DNA of 64,000 bases from Gorsachius magnificus (Eukaryota > Chordata > Aves > Pelecaniformes > Ardeidae), in assembly GCA_034008185.1 (NCBI GenBank), contig CM067086.1, forward strand, positions 35,671,007 through 35,735,006. The letters are read 5' to 3'. Under the pieces are notes generated by a model, which searched no databases, was not told the DNA's origin, and saw only the letters and a program-made list of their open reading frames with translations. The position numbers and the translations under genes were made by a program. Of this stretch, positions 36,855 to 52,623 are shown one piece after another; the stretch's first letter is position 1; the number at the start of each line of letters is the position of its first letter.

Positions 36855-39800
36855 CAAGTAATTACAGGAAAAAACATTTAAACAATTTTTATGGTGTTAT
36901 CTGCTAGGTCAACTTACAAGGATATGATGTAACAAACCAGTTACAAACTTAAAGGCATATTTACATTATATACTCAAAGTAACAAGCTATATTCCTATTC
37001 ATAAAGGAAACAACTATGGGATGAGTTAACTATACATCATTTAGTAGAAAGAAATGGCAGTTGAGGTTTAATGGAAACAATTACACATGAGGCACTTTGA
37101 GGTCATTTGGGTGGAAAGCAAATGGCACCAAGCGAAAGAAGGAAAACTATGTACAGCTCTGAGCATGAAGGCTGCTTCTCTACTGAACGCTTTGATTTCT
37201 TAAACGAACTGCAACTTTTGCAATTAAGAGAGAGAAGCTTTCAGGGGGAAAAAAAACCCCAAACCCCAAATCTAAACAACTCCCCCCAGCCCCTCCTTGT
37301 ATTTACCAGCGCACCAAAGGGAATGGAAGTTTTATCCACCCAGCTGCTGGACCAACAGTACCATATATGGCATCTTTTTAAAGTTACTGTTTTGTTGCCA
37401 GCCACCACCCTTGATGATCTTTTTATTAATACGAACATACGGTGGTACTGGCTGCATACTGTGCCATAAGCTCAGAAAAGATTTAAAGTCTGATTTAAAC
37501 TGGTGCGTTATTTACAGGGGAGTTCAATGTTATCCTCCAGGTACACTTGAATGGGTCATCCTGAAAAGATCACATCTGAAACGGGAATGTTATATTCCAA
37601 CATGCAAAATTAAGACATTCTTCAAGGTACCTTTGTTTCTCTAGAGGCAACTGCATTGGTTAAGACTGTCTGCAACATCCCTTACGTTCGCTCTGGAAAG
37701 GCATCTGAATTTTGTGCCATTATTTGCTGCTGTTTACTAAACAGTTACCATAGTAATTGCAGATTATCATCAGCATGCTGCTTTCATCTTGCCCGCAGCT
37801 GTAGGTATGCCCTTCGCATCTACCGAATCGCGTGCGTGAGCGCAGGGACCCACTCGCGCATACTCAAAACTGCATTCGTATCGCAAACCAAAAGGCCAGA
37901 TTCCCTCTGAGTGAACATCAAAACTCCGTCACTTTGCTGTGGGAAAGAGCTTCAAGGGGGAGGAGAAGAAAAAACCAAACCCCCAAACCAAAACACCACC
38001 AAAACCCAAACCACTTTCTTATGAACCCAGTGACAGAATCAAAAGAATTTTCCTTTCATTCCTGATTTTCATGCTCTTATGTAATAGGCCATTGTTAACT
38101 ATTTTAAACCTAACAAAATATACGGTTAAAGCATTTTTACTTTCCATCAATATTGCTACTGAAACTTAAGAAACGTGATGAGATAAAGAATCACGGTAAG
38201 AGTCCAAATCACTGTTTTGTAAATTCCTAACTAAAGCTTAACGTGTTTTTGTAGCTTAAGCAGTGCACAGATAGCTGGTTAAGTTACAGTGTAATCAAAC
38301 ACTGTGCCTTAATGCAGCTGGGTGTTTTTCCCCCAGTAGATGGTGCACGAGTGCTGCTACCATTTAACTTCTTCCCCCACTTCCAAGGGGAAATACTTAA
38401 TTTTCATGGTAACTGAGGCTTTCAACAAGCGAGGGACTTAATACTCAGTGATGGTTTCCCAAGGCCCGGGTGTCCCCTCCAAGCAACACAAAGCTCTGCT
38501 ACCACCTGCCTGACAAACTACGGTTCTGATGTTAAGGGCGAGGGGAGGAGTAAGGATTGGGGAAGAAAGTACTTCAGCAGAGACAGAATAAATGTTACAT
38601 GCCGTCAAAGCCAGCGGATGCACGGAGCCTGCCCCGGAATGGGGTCGCTGTAAGCTCACCTCCCACTACTCATCCCCTAACTGCAACAGTGGGTAAGATC
38701 CCTAACGCCAGAAGAAAAAGTACACGTGCATCTGACTAAAACCAACCCTTATGCAACCGCGTGCCTCTGCAGTTCTTGAAGCCGCTCTCAAGCTGGGCAT
38801 GTGGGCTGACACGTCCAGCAGAGGAAGAAAAAAGCGAACGCAACGTCGGTTCTGTACCGCTTTTTAGACAGATCAAGTCTTCAAAGAGGAAAGTGAAAGG
38901 TGAAAACATTTCAGCAGCAAAGTGGTTAAATGCAAGGTGAAAATATTAATGCACAGATTCAATAAAAATGTTAAAGCATATATGTTTCATATGAAATACA
39001 GTACAGGACCAGGAGTTCACTATGTTGTACAGTGCTTGGAGGAAACCATCAGACCTGATTTCTTTCTGAAGTATATACACAGTATGATTCTATAGCATTT
39101 TCCTATACAGCCAGCAAGTTCTTTTCTTCGGTTGTTCGCACCTCTCTTCGCCTCGAATTAGGAACCTAGCACTTACAAATATTAAATCCCTCTCATTCAC
39201 TAGAAAAACATCACCATTTCTTTATCAAAGTTGAAGTTAACAGTCTATGCAAGGCAACCAAGTTTAGCTGAAAATGCACAAAGCATGAAAATCAACCAGA
39301 GTAGCAGCTTTCAAATATACGAACAGTGAAAACCAAGGCTGCTGCTCCCGTGTCACATTCTTGGACTTAACTCATCCAATCGACTCTTAATACAAAACTA
39401 GAAGCTCTTCCGTAACTTCTACAGTCATCAGCATATTTGTCTTCTTTTCAATGTGAAATAATACTTTGAGATGATCTATGTACACAAGGTGGTCAATTCA
39501 AGCTGGAATATAAATATAAATATTTTCTTTTAAAAAGTATTTTACAGACAGAGAATGTTATATACACTTACTCATTTTACTTCTGGGCTACAAAGAGAAA
39601 TTAAGGGCACCAATGCATGCAGAAAGAAGAATTACACAAAACATACTGAAGAAATGCATAGGAAGTGAGAAAAGAAAGACTTGTGCACCTCTGAAAATCA
39701 ATTAGGTTTTTTTGTTTGTTTAATAACAAGAGTACACTGAGGCCAGCCTGTGCCACTCCAGCCAGGCTATCAAATAGGCACCCTCGCTAATGAATTAGGA

Positions 39801-41312
39801 CTGGGTTTAGTGTTTTACATATCTTTAATGAGAAGTAAATGTTTCTTGCTTTGTGACAGAGCAAAGCAGGTACTGTTTTAAAAAATTCTCCATGGGTTAA
39901 TCGGTTAATTCTTATCTGAAAGTTAAACACTTAGTAAGTACAAAGCCATAACAAGTATCAGACACAATATACCACCAGCGCCTACACATACATACACCCC
40001 CTCTTTCTCCCCCCTTCCCTCCCCCATCCTCCCTCCAAATTTCCTCAATTGAGGTGTTCACTCCAGTTTTGCCTGGGCTGTGATTTATTTCTCCAGCTAA
40101 GTCTTTTGTTGCTGTTTTTGAACAAAACACACAGTACTTTTGTTCTTGCCCATTCAAATAAGTTGCAGTTCAAAATAATGAAAACCATTTCAATTTTTGT
40201 TATTAATCTTTTGTTTTAATCATAGTACTTGATAAACAGCTGAACAGGATCCTAGTTTAACAGAAGGATAAACAAGAACACTGATGACAATTTGTTACAA
40301 CTGCCTTAATGTACCTTTTGCTTAATGAACATTTGAATATGCAATAAAGTATTTTTGGAGGACACCCCAAAAGAAAACAACTTGCTGGTTGAGTAACAGA
40401 AACAACTTCCTTTCTGCTATCATGTTGAAATCAAAGTCATTTATATATAAAAATAAATGTTATGTTCTAACAAGAACATTTTAGACAATTACATCTGTGC
40501 TTAACAAAAAAATATTGGTCACTCAAGACTAGAATAATTAATATTTTAAAGGTTTTTAGATTATCAGAATGTATGGATACAACTCAACACAAACTGTAGC
40601 TGAAGGGAAACAGGACTGAAAATATCAATTTGTCCATCTGGAATAAAAATGCGACTAAATTAACTAATTAAATATTTAAAATACTACCATGGAATGTGAC
40701 AGTAGATATGGTCCATACCTACTACATCAGAGGGAAGGAAAGTTTAACATGTAATAATTCGTACCTTACACATTTAGTTAAATATAAACATTTGTTATTT
40801 ATACATAAAGTCGCTTCCAAAAAACTATTAATAAGTGATTTAGTTGCACTTAAAATCAGTTTCATTTCTCATTTGCCGAGTATTAACTTTTCTTAATCTT
40901 AAATCAACTGTCGCTAGTGCACTTTTAGTTAAAATTTCCCCTCAGGTAAGTTTTAATCCTTTTAAAAGAGCGCCCTCACCTAAACCATGAATGTACAAAG
41001 TGGCAAAAAGTTAATCCCTTTTAGTATAATCATAGTTTATATACTCATTTTATAGCCAATAATAAGAATAGGCTCTCCTTTGCAAAATCTCCTTCACAAC
41101 TTGCAACAAATGCCACGCACTGAAAGGAAATAGTTAGGCATGGCTAGCACTTGTAAAATGCCAAGGTCTGACAAGTCTTGTCGCTTCCTCCACATCAAGC
41201 ATCTCTTACATGAAAGAAGATTCCCTTCAGCTTGCCAAAAAGCTTCCACAAATCCAAGTTAGAGGCTTCCTGGAAACAAAGATTTTTCAGCTCTGTTTGG
41301 CACAAGACTGAT
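36840..41312 (-). other. SPRED1: SPRED1 3' UTR (extent estimated)
   Basis: Non-coding sequence directly downstream of the SPRED1 stop codon in the same exon. It is repeat-poor, AU-rich and lacks recognisable coding segments. The length is inferred from the candidate poly(A) signals near 36.8 kb and from the known long 3' UTR in other vertebrates. A CTCF-like word occurs at 38333-38346. Confidence 0.45.
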
Positions 41313-45876
<4,564 letters not shown>

Positions 45877-45881
45877 CTGAG
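45877..45881. repeat. Provirus target-site duplication (left)
   Basis: CTGAG immediately outside the left LTR, identical to CTGAG at 52624-52628 outside the right LTR. A 5-bp duplication is usual for class III (ERVL-like) integrations. Confidence 0.9.
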
Positions 45882-46471
45882 TGTCGTGGTTTAACCCAGC
45901 TGGCAACTAAGCACCATGCAGCCGCTCGCTCACTCCCCCCCCTCCCTCAGTGGGATGGGGGAGAGAATTGGAAAGAAAATAAAAGGTTAGAGCTGAGGGC
46001 TGAGATAAAGACAGTTTAATAAGAGAAAATAATAATAATAGTAATAATGAGAATGATAACAGAATATACAGAATATACAAAACGAATGATGCACAATGCA
46101 ATTGCTCACCACCCGCTGACTGATGCCCAGCCCGTCCCGAGCAGCGATCACTCCCCCCGAGCTGCGATCACACAGCCCGAGCTGCGACCACACAGCCCGC
46201 GACCGACCGATTAACCCCCCCGAGCATGACATTATATGGTATGGAATAGCTCTTTGGACAGTTTGGGTCCTAGCTGTGCTGTACTCCCAGCTTGTTATGC
46301 ACCTGGCCAAGCAGGAGAAGCTCAAAAAGTCCTTGAGCAGTCTGAGCACTGCTTGGCAACAACTAAAAACATCAGCGTGTTATCAACATTCTTCTAGTAC
46401 TAAATCCAAAGCACAGCACTATGCTAGCTTCTGTGAAGAAAATTAACTCTATCCCAGCTGAAACCAGGACA
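45882..46471 (-). repeat. 3' LTR of the provirus
   Basis: 590 bp with TGTC...GACA ends. On the minus strand it begins TGTCCTGGTTTCAGCTGGG. It contains an ATTAAA signal at 46020-46015 followed by a T-rich stretch, a TAA-type microsatellite (46029-46048), and about three imperfect copies of a 20-bp unit (CGAGCTGCGATCACACAGCC-like) at 46134-46200. By eye it differs from its partner at roughly 4-5 % of positions plus indels in the short-repeat area. Confidence 0.95.
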
Positions 46472-46484
46472 TTCCACCCCTTAT
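46472..46484 (-). other. Polypurine tract of the provirus
   Basis: Directly before the 3' LTR the minus strand reads AATAAGGGGTGGAA, ending at the LTR's TGTCC. This is the position and composition of a plus-strand primer. Confidence 0.85.
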
Positions 46485-46873
46485 TCTATACCATTTACGT
46501 CATGCTTAGGTCCTACCCTTACAATACATTCCAATTAATCACCACCATTTTCTCATCTTTTTGGTACATACACCGATATCATTCCCTTAGTCTATGGACC
46601 ATCCTTCTAAAATGTCCATTGGGTTCATCTAGTCCATGGTTTTGGGCTCCATCTGTCGTAACAGTCTTTCAGGGCAGGAGAGATGGGGTCAGTGTTGGGT
46701 GGTTGCATGCTGAAGTCAGTTCTGGTTCCATCCGCTGCACTTCCACAGTTTCTTCAAAATTCATTCTTCTTAATCTGGGTGATCCTTACTGTTATACCAT
46801 TGATAGGACATACAGCAATAGTAAAAATGATGACATACTGTATTATACAGCAATTAACATTATACAATTCAGT
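46485..46873 (-). other. Provirus 3' untranslated segment, no env
   Basis: About 390 bp between the integrase stop and the polypurine tract. It is too short for env, and no signal peptide, fusion or transmembrane motif is seen. This agrees with ERVL-like elements that lack env. Confidence 0.8.
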
Positions 46874-47760
46874 TCATTGGCTATTTTCACCCAAAATCAA
46901 ATCCTTTTGAGGTACACATCAGACTTCTCTGTCCTTCCACATCACCCACCAAGTAGAGCCAAGTCCTTGAGCAAAAGCAATCCCATGGATGGGTTTGCCT
47001 TTACCTGAGGCAGGAGTAACCCAGACTGTCTTCCTCAGCATATTTTTTACATGCACTACAGGGACTTTATCTCCCCTTCTACTGTACGTAAGAGGTTTGA
47101 TTGGGCAGGGCCAGCTCGGTTGGCGGATCCTCTAGTGTTGACTAACCAGGTAGCTTTTGCTAAATGTGTATCCCAATGTTTGAATGTTCCACCACCCATT
47201 GCTTTCAGTGTAGTTTTTAACAGTCCATTGTATCGTTCAGTTTTCCCAGAGGCTGGTGCATGATAGGGGATGTGATAGACCCACTCAATGCCATGCTCTT
47301 TGGCCCATTTGTCTATGAGGCTGTTTCGGAAATGAGTTCCATTGTCTGACTCAATTCTTTCTGGGGTGCCATGTCGCCACAGGACTTGTTTTTCAAGGCC
47401 TAGGATAGTGTTCTGGGCGGTGGCATGGGGCACGGGATATGTTTCCAACCATCTGGTGGTCGCTTCCACCATGGTGAGCACATTAGCACTTGCCATGGCG
47501 GGTTTGTGGGAGTGTGATATAGTCAATCTGCCAAGCCTCTCCATATTTATATTCCAGCCACCGTCCTCCATACCAGAGAGGCTTTAACCGCTTGGCTTGT
47601 TTGATCGCAGCACACGTTTCACATTCATGGATAACCTGGGCAATAGCGTCCATAGTTAAGTCCACCCCTCGATCACGAGCCCATCTATATGTTGCATCTC
47701 TTCCTTGATGGCCTGAGGTGTCATGGGCCCACCGAGCTAGAAACAATTCACCCTTATGTT
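46874..47760 (-). pseudogene. pol: Provirus integrase (broken)
   Basis: The integrase part of pol. The zinc-binding HHCC set is visible in one frame (47483-47746: H8, H13, C42, C45 of that open segment), followed by the first catalytic Asp in WQIDYITLP. The core continues in another frame (47056-47571) with Asp in ESDNGTH and Glu in KTERYNG, 35 residues apart: an intact DD35E triad across the break. The C-terminal SH3-like part (WVTPASGKGKPIHG, STWWVMWKDREV) lies in a further register and carries an in-frame TGA at 46921-46919 before the final TGA at 46876-46874. At least two frameshifts (near 47510 and 47075) separate the pieces, so no integrase can be made as it stands. It is fused downstream of RNase H without its own start. 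Confidence 0.92.
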
Positions 47761-49690
47761 GCCACCCCTATGAGCCACTTCAATCCTAGCAGCCTGATCT
47801 GCCTGCTGGTTGTTTTGATGTTCTTCAGTGGCCCGACTCTTGGGTACATGAGCATCTACATGACGTACCTTTACAACCAAGTTCTCTACCCGGGCAGCAG
47901 TATCTTGCCACAATGCGGCTGCCCAGATGGGTTTAGCCTCTACGCTGCCAGTTGCTCTGCTTCCATTGCTGCAACCACCCCCACAAAGCATTTGCCACCA
48001 TCCATGAGTCAGTATAAAGATAGAGCACTGGTCATTTTTCTCTTTCAGCAATATCTAAAGCCAGCTGGATGGCTTTCACCTCTGCAAACTGACTTGATTC
48101 ACCTTCTCCTTCAGCAGTCTCTGCGACTTGTCTTGTAGGACTCCATACAGCAGCCTTCCACTTTCGATGCTTTCCCACAAGACGACAGGATCCATCAGTG
48201 AACAGGGCATATTGCTTCTCATTTTCTGGCAATTTATTGTACAGCGGGGCCTCTTCAGTACGTACCACCTCCTCCTTTGGTGATACTCGAAAATCTTTGC
48301 TTTCTGGCCAGTCCGTGATCACTTCCAAGATTCCTGGGCGACTGAGGCTTCCTATTCGAGCCCATTGTGTAATCAGTGCAACCCACTTACTCCACGTAGC
48401 ATCAGTTGCATGATGTGTAGAGGGGACCTTCCCTTTGAACATCCAGCCCAGCACCGGCAGTCGGGGTGCCAGGAGGAGCTGCGCTTCAGTACCAATCACT
48501 TCGGAAGCAGCTCGAACCCCTTCATATGCTGCTAGTACCTCTTTTTCAGTTGGAGTATAGTTGGCTTCAGATCCTCTGTATCCCCGACTCCAAAACCCTA
48601 GGGGTCGGCCTCGAGTCTCCCCTGGTGCTTTCTGCCAGAGGCTCCAGGTAGGGCCGTTCTCCCTGGCTGCGGTGTAGAGCACATTCTTTACATCTTGCCC
48701 TGCCCGGACCGGCCCAAGGGCTACTGCATGCACTATCTCCCATTTAATTTGTTCAAAGGCTTGTTGTTGTTCAGGGCCCCATTTGAAATCATTCTTCTTC
48801 CGGGTCACTTGGTAGAGAGGGCTTACAATCCAGCTGTAATTTGGAATATGCATTCTCCAAAAACCCACAACGCCCAAGAAAGCTTGTGTTTCCTTCTTGC
48901 TAGTTGGTGGAGACATAGCTGTTATTTTGTTGATCACATCCATTGGAATCTGATGATGTCCATCTTGCCATTTGATTCCTAAAAACTGGATCTCCTGTGC
49001 AGGTCCTTTGACCTTACTTTGTTTAATGGCAAAACCGGCCTTCAGAAGGATTTGGACTATTTTCTTCCCTTTCTCAAAAACTTCTTCTGCTGTATTGCCC
49101 CACACAATGATGTCATCAATGTATTGCAGGTGTTCTGGAGCCTTACCCTGTTCTAGTGCAGTCTGGATCAGTCCATGGCAAATGGTAGGGCTGTGTTTCC
49201 ACCCCTGGGGCAGTTGATTCCAGGTATACTGGATGCCCCTCCAAGTAAAAGCAAACTGTGGCCTGCACTCTGCTGCCAAAGGGATTGAAAAGAAAGCATT
49301 TGCAATATCAATTGTGGCATACCACTTGGCTGCCTTTGACTCCAGTTCGTATTGAAGTTCTAACATGTCTGGCACAGCAGCACTCAGTGGTGGTGTGACT
49401 TCATTCAGGCCACGATAGTCTACTGTCTACAGTCTAGGATATCCTGTCTACAGGATAGTCTACAGTCAGCCACTCTCCATCAGACTTTCTCACTGGCCAT
49501 ATGGGACTGTTAAAGGGTGAGCCAGTCTTGCTGATCCTTGGCTCTCCAGTCGATGAATCAGCTTATGGATGGGAATCGGGGAGTCTCGGTTGGTGCGATA
49601 TTGCCGCCTGTGCACTGTTGTGGTGGCAATCGGCACTTGTTGGTCTTCAACTTTCAGCAACCCCACAATCGAAGGGTCCTTTGAGAGACC
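47740..49690 (-). pseudogene. pol: Provirus reverse transcriptase - RNase H (broken)
   Basis: Most of RT and half of RNase H sit in one 447-codon open segment (48032-49375). RT motif A is TIDIANAFF (Asp 23 of the segment), the LPQG motif B follows at 55-58, and motif C is YIDD at 85-88. The connection and RNase H follow, with catalytic Asp in LFTDGSC (394) and Glu in QFAEVKA (432). The N-terminal fingers (49490-49690) lie in another frame, with a frameshift near 49555 and an inserted 40-bp segment at 49424-49463. A further shift near 48045 moves the rest of RNase H (47737-48045) out of frame, and another near 47745 precedes integrase. The RT catalytic core is undamaged, but the polyprotein is not continuous. 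Confidence 0.94.
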
Positions 49691-49694
49691 AGGC

Positions 49695-50087
49695 AAGGTA
49701 GATAGCTGCTTAATTTCTTCTGCCTCCAATGCAGCTATACCAGAAGCCCACCGGTAACCTTTTGGGTCTTTGAAATACCCTCTCCTGAGGTAGTCTATGC
49801 CAAGGATGCACGGAGCATCTGGGCCAGTCACTATGCGGTGTTTTTGCCACTCATTCCCAGTTAGGCTCACTTCGGCCTCCAATACAGTCAGCTCTTGAGA
49901 TCCCCGTCACTCCAGAAATACAAATGGATTCTGCCCCTATATGGCTTGATGGCATTAGAGTACACTGTGCACCGGTGTCTACTAGAGCTCTATACTTCTG
50001 TGGGTCTGACGTGCCAGGCCATCGAATCCACACAGTCCAGTAGACCCGGTTGTCCCTTTCCTCCACCTGGCTGGAGGCAGGGCCCCT
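49695..50087 (-). pseudogene. pro: Provirus aspartic protease (frameshifted)
   Basis: Follows gag in the same frame after a TAG at 50090-50088. The active site ALVDTGAQCTLMPS is at residues 28-40 of the open segment 49851-50066. The C-terminal half, with the ILGIDYLRR block typical of retroviral protease C-termini, lies in another frame (49490-49882). A single-base-type frameshift near 49880 separates the halves. It runs on directly into RT sequence, as in a gag-pro-pol polyprotein. Confidence 0.9.
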
Positions 50088-51926
50088 CTAATTCTGATCA
50101 CTGTTGCTCATGGTCTGTGTATATGAGTCAGAAGTTCCTTCATCACAATCGGAATTAAGATCAGCTCTTCTATTCTGTCTGAAAAAACGATGATCTACCC
50201 CGTCTCTGGAAATTGGAGCAATAAGTTTCTTGGAAGAGCCCCCTTTTGTGTTTGTTTTTCTTTGCAACTCACGGACTCATGCCTCTAGGGTCGAGGTAGG
50301 TTTTCTGTCCCATTTCCTCATGTCCTCTCCATGGTCACGCAGGTAAAACCATAGAGTGCCCCGTGGTGTGTACCCTCGATATTCCTTTCCTTGAGCAGAA
50401 GGCCACTTACTTCTAATGGCTGAGATACTGGTCTGTACAGGAGGGGAGTAGGACATATGCTTTTTGAATCGTTCAAACTTCCGGGACAGTTTATCCACAG
50501 CAGAGACGAGGGAAGAAGAGATACTTTCTTCGTATTCCCGGAGCTGGCTAGCCATTTCATCCACTGTTGGTCCCCGTCCATCTTCCCAGTTCATTATTGC
50601 CCATGTGTTGGCGTATGATCTTGGTGCGCTCCGTAACAACTTCTGCCACATGGGTTGTGTGCACCGGACACTATCTGGATCTTTAGGCAACTGGTCATTG
50701 TCCAGGTCACTATAAATCACTTCCAGGACAGCCAATTCCCTCAGGTACTGGATGCCTTTCTCCACGGTGGTCCATTTGCCTGGGCGATGTATGACATCTT
50801 CCTTGAAGGGATATCTTTCCTTCATGGCTGACAGCAGTCGCCTCCAGAGGCTGAGGACTTGTGTCCCTTTTCCAATCGCTTTGTCAATGCCCCCTTCCCT
50901 AGAAAGGGATCCCAGCTGTTTGGCTTCCTTACCCTCCAGTTCCAGGCTACTGGCCCCATTATCCCAGCATCGGAGCAACCAGGTGACAAGGTGCTCTCCT
51001 GCACGACGGCTGAAATCTTTTCTCATATCTCGCAGCTCACCCAAGGACAGAGACCGAGTTGTTTCTGTCTCATTTATGAGCTCTTCCTCTTCCTCCTCCT
51101 TTTGTGATGGTCCTGGTCTTTCATCCTCCCTTTCTAAACGAGTTGACTTTCGCTTCCAAGATTTCTTCTTGTGTATAGGGGCAACTGATACCGGCAGAGG
51201 TTCGCTCCCTGTTTCAGCTGCAATGCCTGTTGCTGGGGTTTGCGTAGCTACAGTGCATGTTGCAGGGGTTGGAGTAGCAGCGGTGCCTGTCACAGGGGTT
51301 GGAGTAGCAGCAGTGCCTGTGTCCACAGCTGGAGTAGCTACAGTGGGTGTCACAGGGGTTGGAGTAGCTGCGGTGCCTGTGTCTGCAGTTGGAGTAGCTA
51401 CAGGGGGTGTCACTGAGGCTGGAGTAGCCGCAGGGCCTGTTGCAGGAGTCGATCTTTGGATGGTATATAATTTACGTAGGAGTCTAACCCTGAGTAAAAG
51501 CTGAACCATATTCAGGAGACCTAGCAATAAGGCTATGCTGGTTGGAACATCCCAAGGATATTCAACATTCTCAAGAACTGTTTTAATTAGCTCAGAGAAG
51601 AAGGGGAAGATGGAGTAAGGTGACTCCCCCACAGGCTGGCTGTCCGAGGATAAAAAGTAAAATGTATAATTATTCATAATTCCCAACAGATGGTTCCCAA
51701 AATACAGAGGTGACAGCAATACCGAGTACAAATATGAGCTTAATCTGATGACCAATATCTTTATCATAGCATAAGCCAGTATTACACAGTACAGCAGGAG
51801 AGTAACTTTAATCCACGTGTGAAAAGTGATAGCCAGCAGCACAGGGAGTGCACACAGAAGGTAAGGTGCTACATAAAAGAACGCTGTGAACAAGGACAGC
51901 AACTCTGAGAGCAAATAAAACAACAT
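50088..51926 (-). CDS. gag: Provirus gag, with N-terminal membrane segments
   Basis: 549 codons are open from ATG at 51926 to TGA at 50279-50277. The same frame then continues 62 more codons to a TAG at 50090-50088, so the TGA is probably a later mutation. The N-terminus is strongly hydrophobic (about residues 4-34, 39-60, 66-84 and 129-150), predicting several membrane segments. Next comes an Ala/Thr/Pro tandem repeat (158-237), a basic patch KKKSWKRKSTR (253-263), and a Glu run (277-282). From about 292 there is a capsid-like part (SLGELRDMRKDFSRRAGEHL, LVTWLLRCWDNGASSLELEG) resembling ERVL-like Gag. No zinc knuckle was seen. The start is the first ATG, about 100 bp after the primer site. 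Gag forms the particle shell; membrane-spanning N-termini are not typical of it. Confidence 0.85.
51216..51455 (-). repeat. Coding tandem repeat inside gag
   Basis: Imperfect units of roughly 30 and 60 bp encode variants of ATPTPVTGTA over about 80 codons. Units differ at only a few bases, suggesting expansion in tandem. All indels kept the frame open. Confidence 0.85.
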
Positions 51927-52019
51927 TGCGATCAGCGACTATTAGACTAATATAACAAATGCTTATCACAAATGCATTTTAAAAATGTTCAGATCTGTTG
52001 TTATCTCAACCCTTCATTT

Positions 52020-52037
52020 GTTCCACGTTCGGTGCCA
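52020..52037 (-). other. Candidate primer-binding site
   Basis: Nine bases past the 5' LTR the minus strand reads TGGCACCGAACGTGGAAC. The TGG start, the position and the GAAC-type ending fit a tRNA 3'-end complement. I could not assign the tRNA with confidence. Confidence 0.55.
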
Positions 52038-52046
52038 AAATAGGAC

Positions 52047-52623
52047 TGTCGAGGTTTAACCCGGCTGGCAACTAAGCACCACGCAGCCGCTCGCTCACTC
52101 CCCCCCCTCCCTCAGTGGGATGGGGGAGAGAATCGGGAAGGGGAAAAAGGTTAGAGCCGAGGGCTGAGATAAAGACAGTATAATAAGAGAAAATAATAAT
52201 AATAGTAATAATGAGAATGATAACAAAATATACAGAATATACAAAACGAATGACGCACAATGCAATTGCTCACCACCTGCCGACCGATGCCCAGCCCGTC
52301 CCGAGCAGCGATCACTCCCCCCGAGCCGCGATCACTCCCCCCGCAACTGACCAACCCACCAAACCCCCCCCCCGGGCATGATGTTATATGGTATGGAATA
52401 GGTCTTTGGACAGTTTGGGTCCTAGCTGTGCTGTACTCCCAGCTTGTTATGCACCTGGCCGAGCAGGAGAAGCTCAAAAAGTCCTTGAGCAGTCTGAGCA
52501 CTGCTTGGCAACAACTAAAAACATCAGTGTGTTATCAACATTCTTCTAGTACTAAATCCAAAGCACAGCACTATGCTAGCTTCTGTGAAGAAAATTAACT
52601 CTATCCCAGCCGAAACCAGGACA
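52047..52623 (-). repeat. 5' LTR of the provirus
   Basis: 577 bp, TGTC...GACA ends, partner of 45882-46471. The poly(A) hexamer position reads ATTATA here (52184-52179) against ATTAAA in the other LTR. The repeat area near 52315-52375 is shorter and rearranged. As the 5' LTR in the host gene's orientation, it would be the one able to start transcripts toward the SPRED1 last exon. Confidence 0.95.

Larger units (their letters stand above)
45882..52623 (-). mobile_element. ERVL-like endogenous provirus, env-less
   Basis: A 6.74-kb provirus read on the minus strand: 5' LTR (52047-52623), leader with candidate primer site, gag, pro, RT/RNase H, integrase, polypurine tract, 3' LTR (45882-46471), flanked by a CTGAG duplication. 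The pol motifs (DTGA protease, YIDD reverse transcriptase, DD35E integrase) and absent env place it with class III/ERVL-like avian elements. The LTR ends and domain order fit the family common in non-galliform birds. It lies in a SPRED1 intron in the gene's own orientation. pol carries several frameshifts, an inserted 40-bp segment and a stop, so it is a fossil. gag is open for 549 codons. Confidence 0.95.

Noticed and set aside
46421..47008. 195-codon plus-strand frame
   Set aside because: It is antisense to the provirus integrase end and LTR, with no domain of its own.
50752..51504. 250-codon plus-strand frame
   Set aside because: It is the antisense shadow of gag, kept open by the repeat; the gag strand carries the recognisable capsid sequence.
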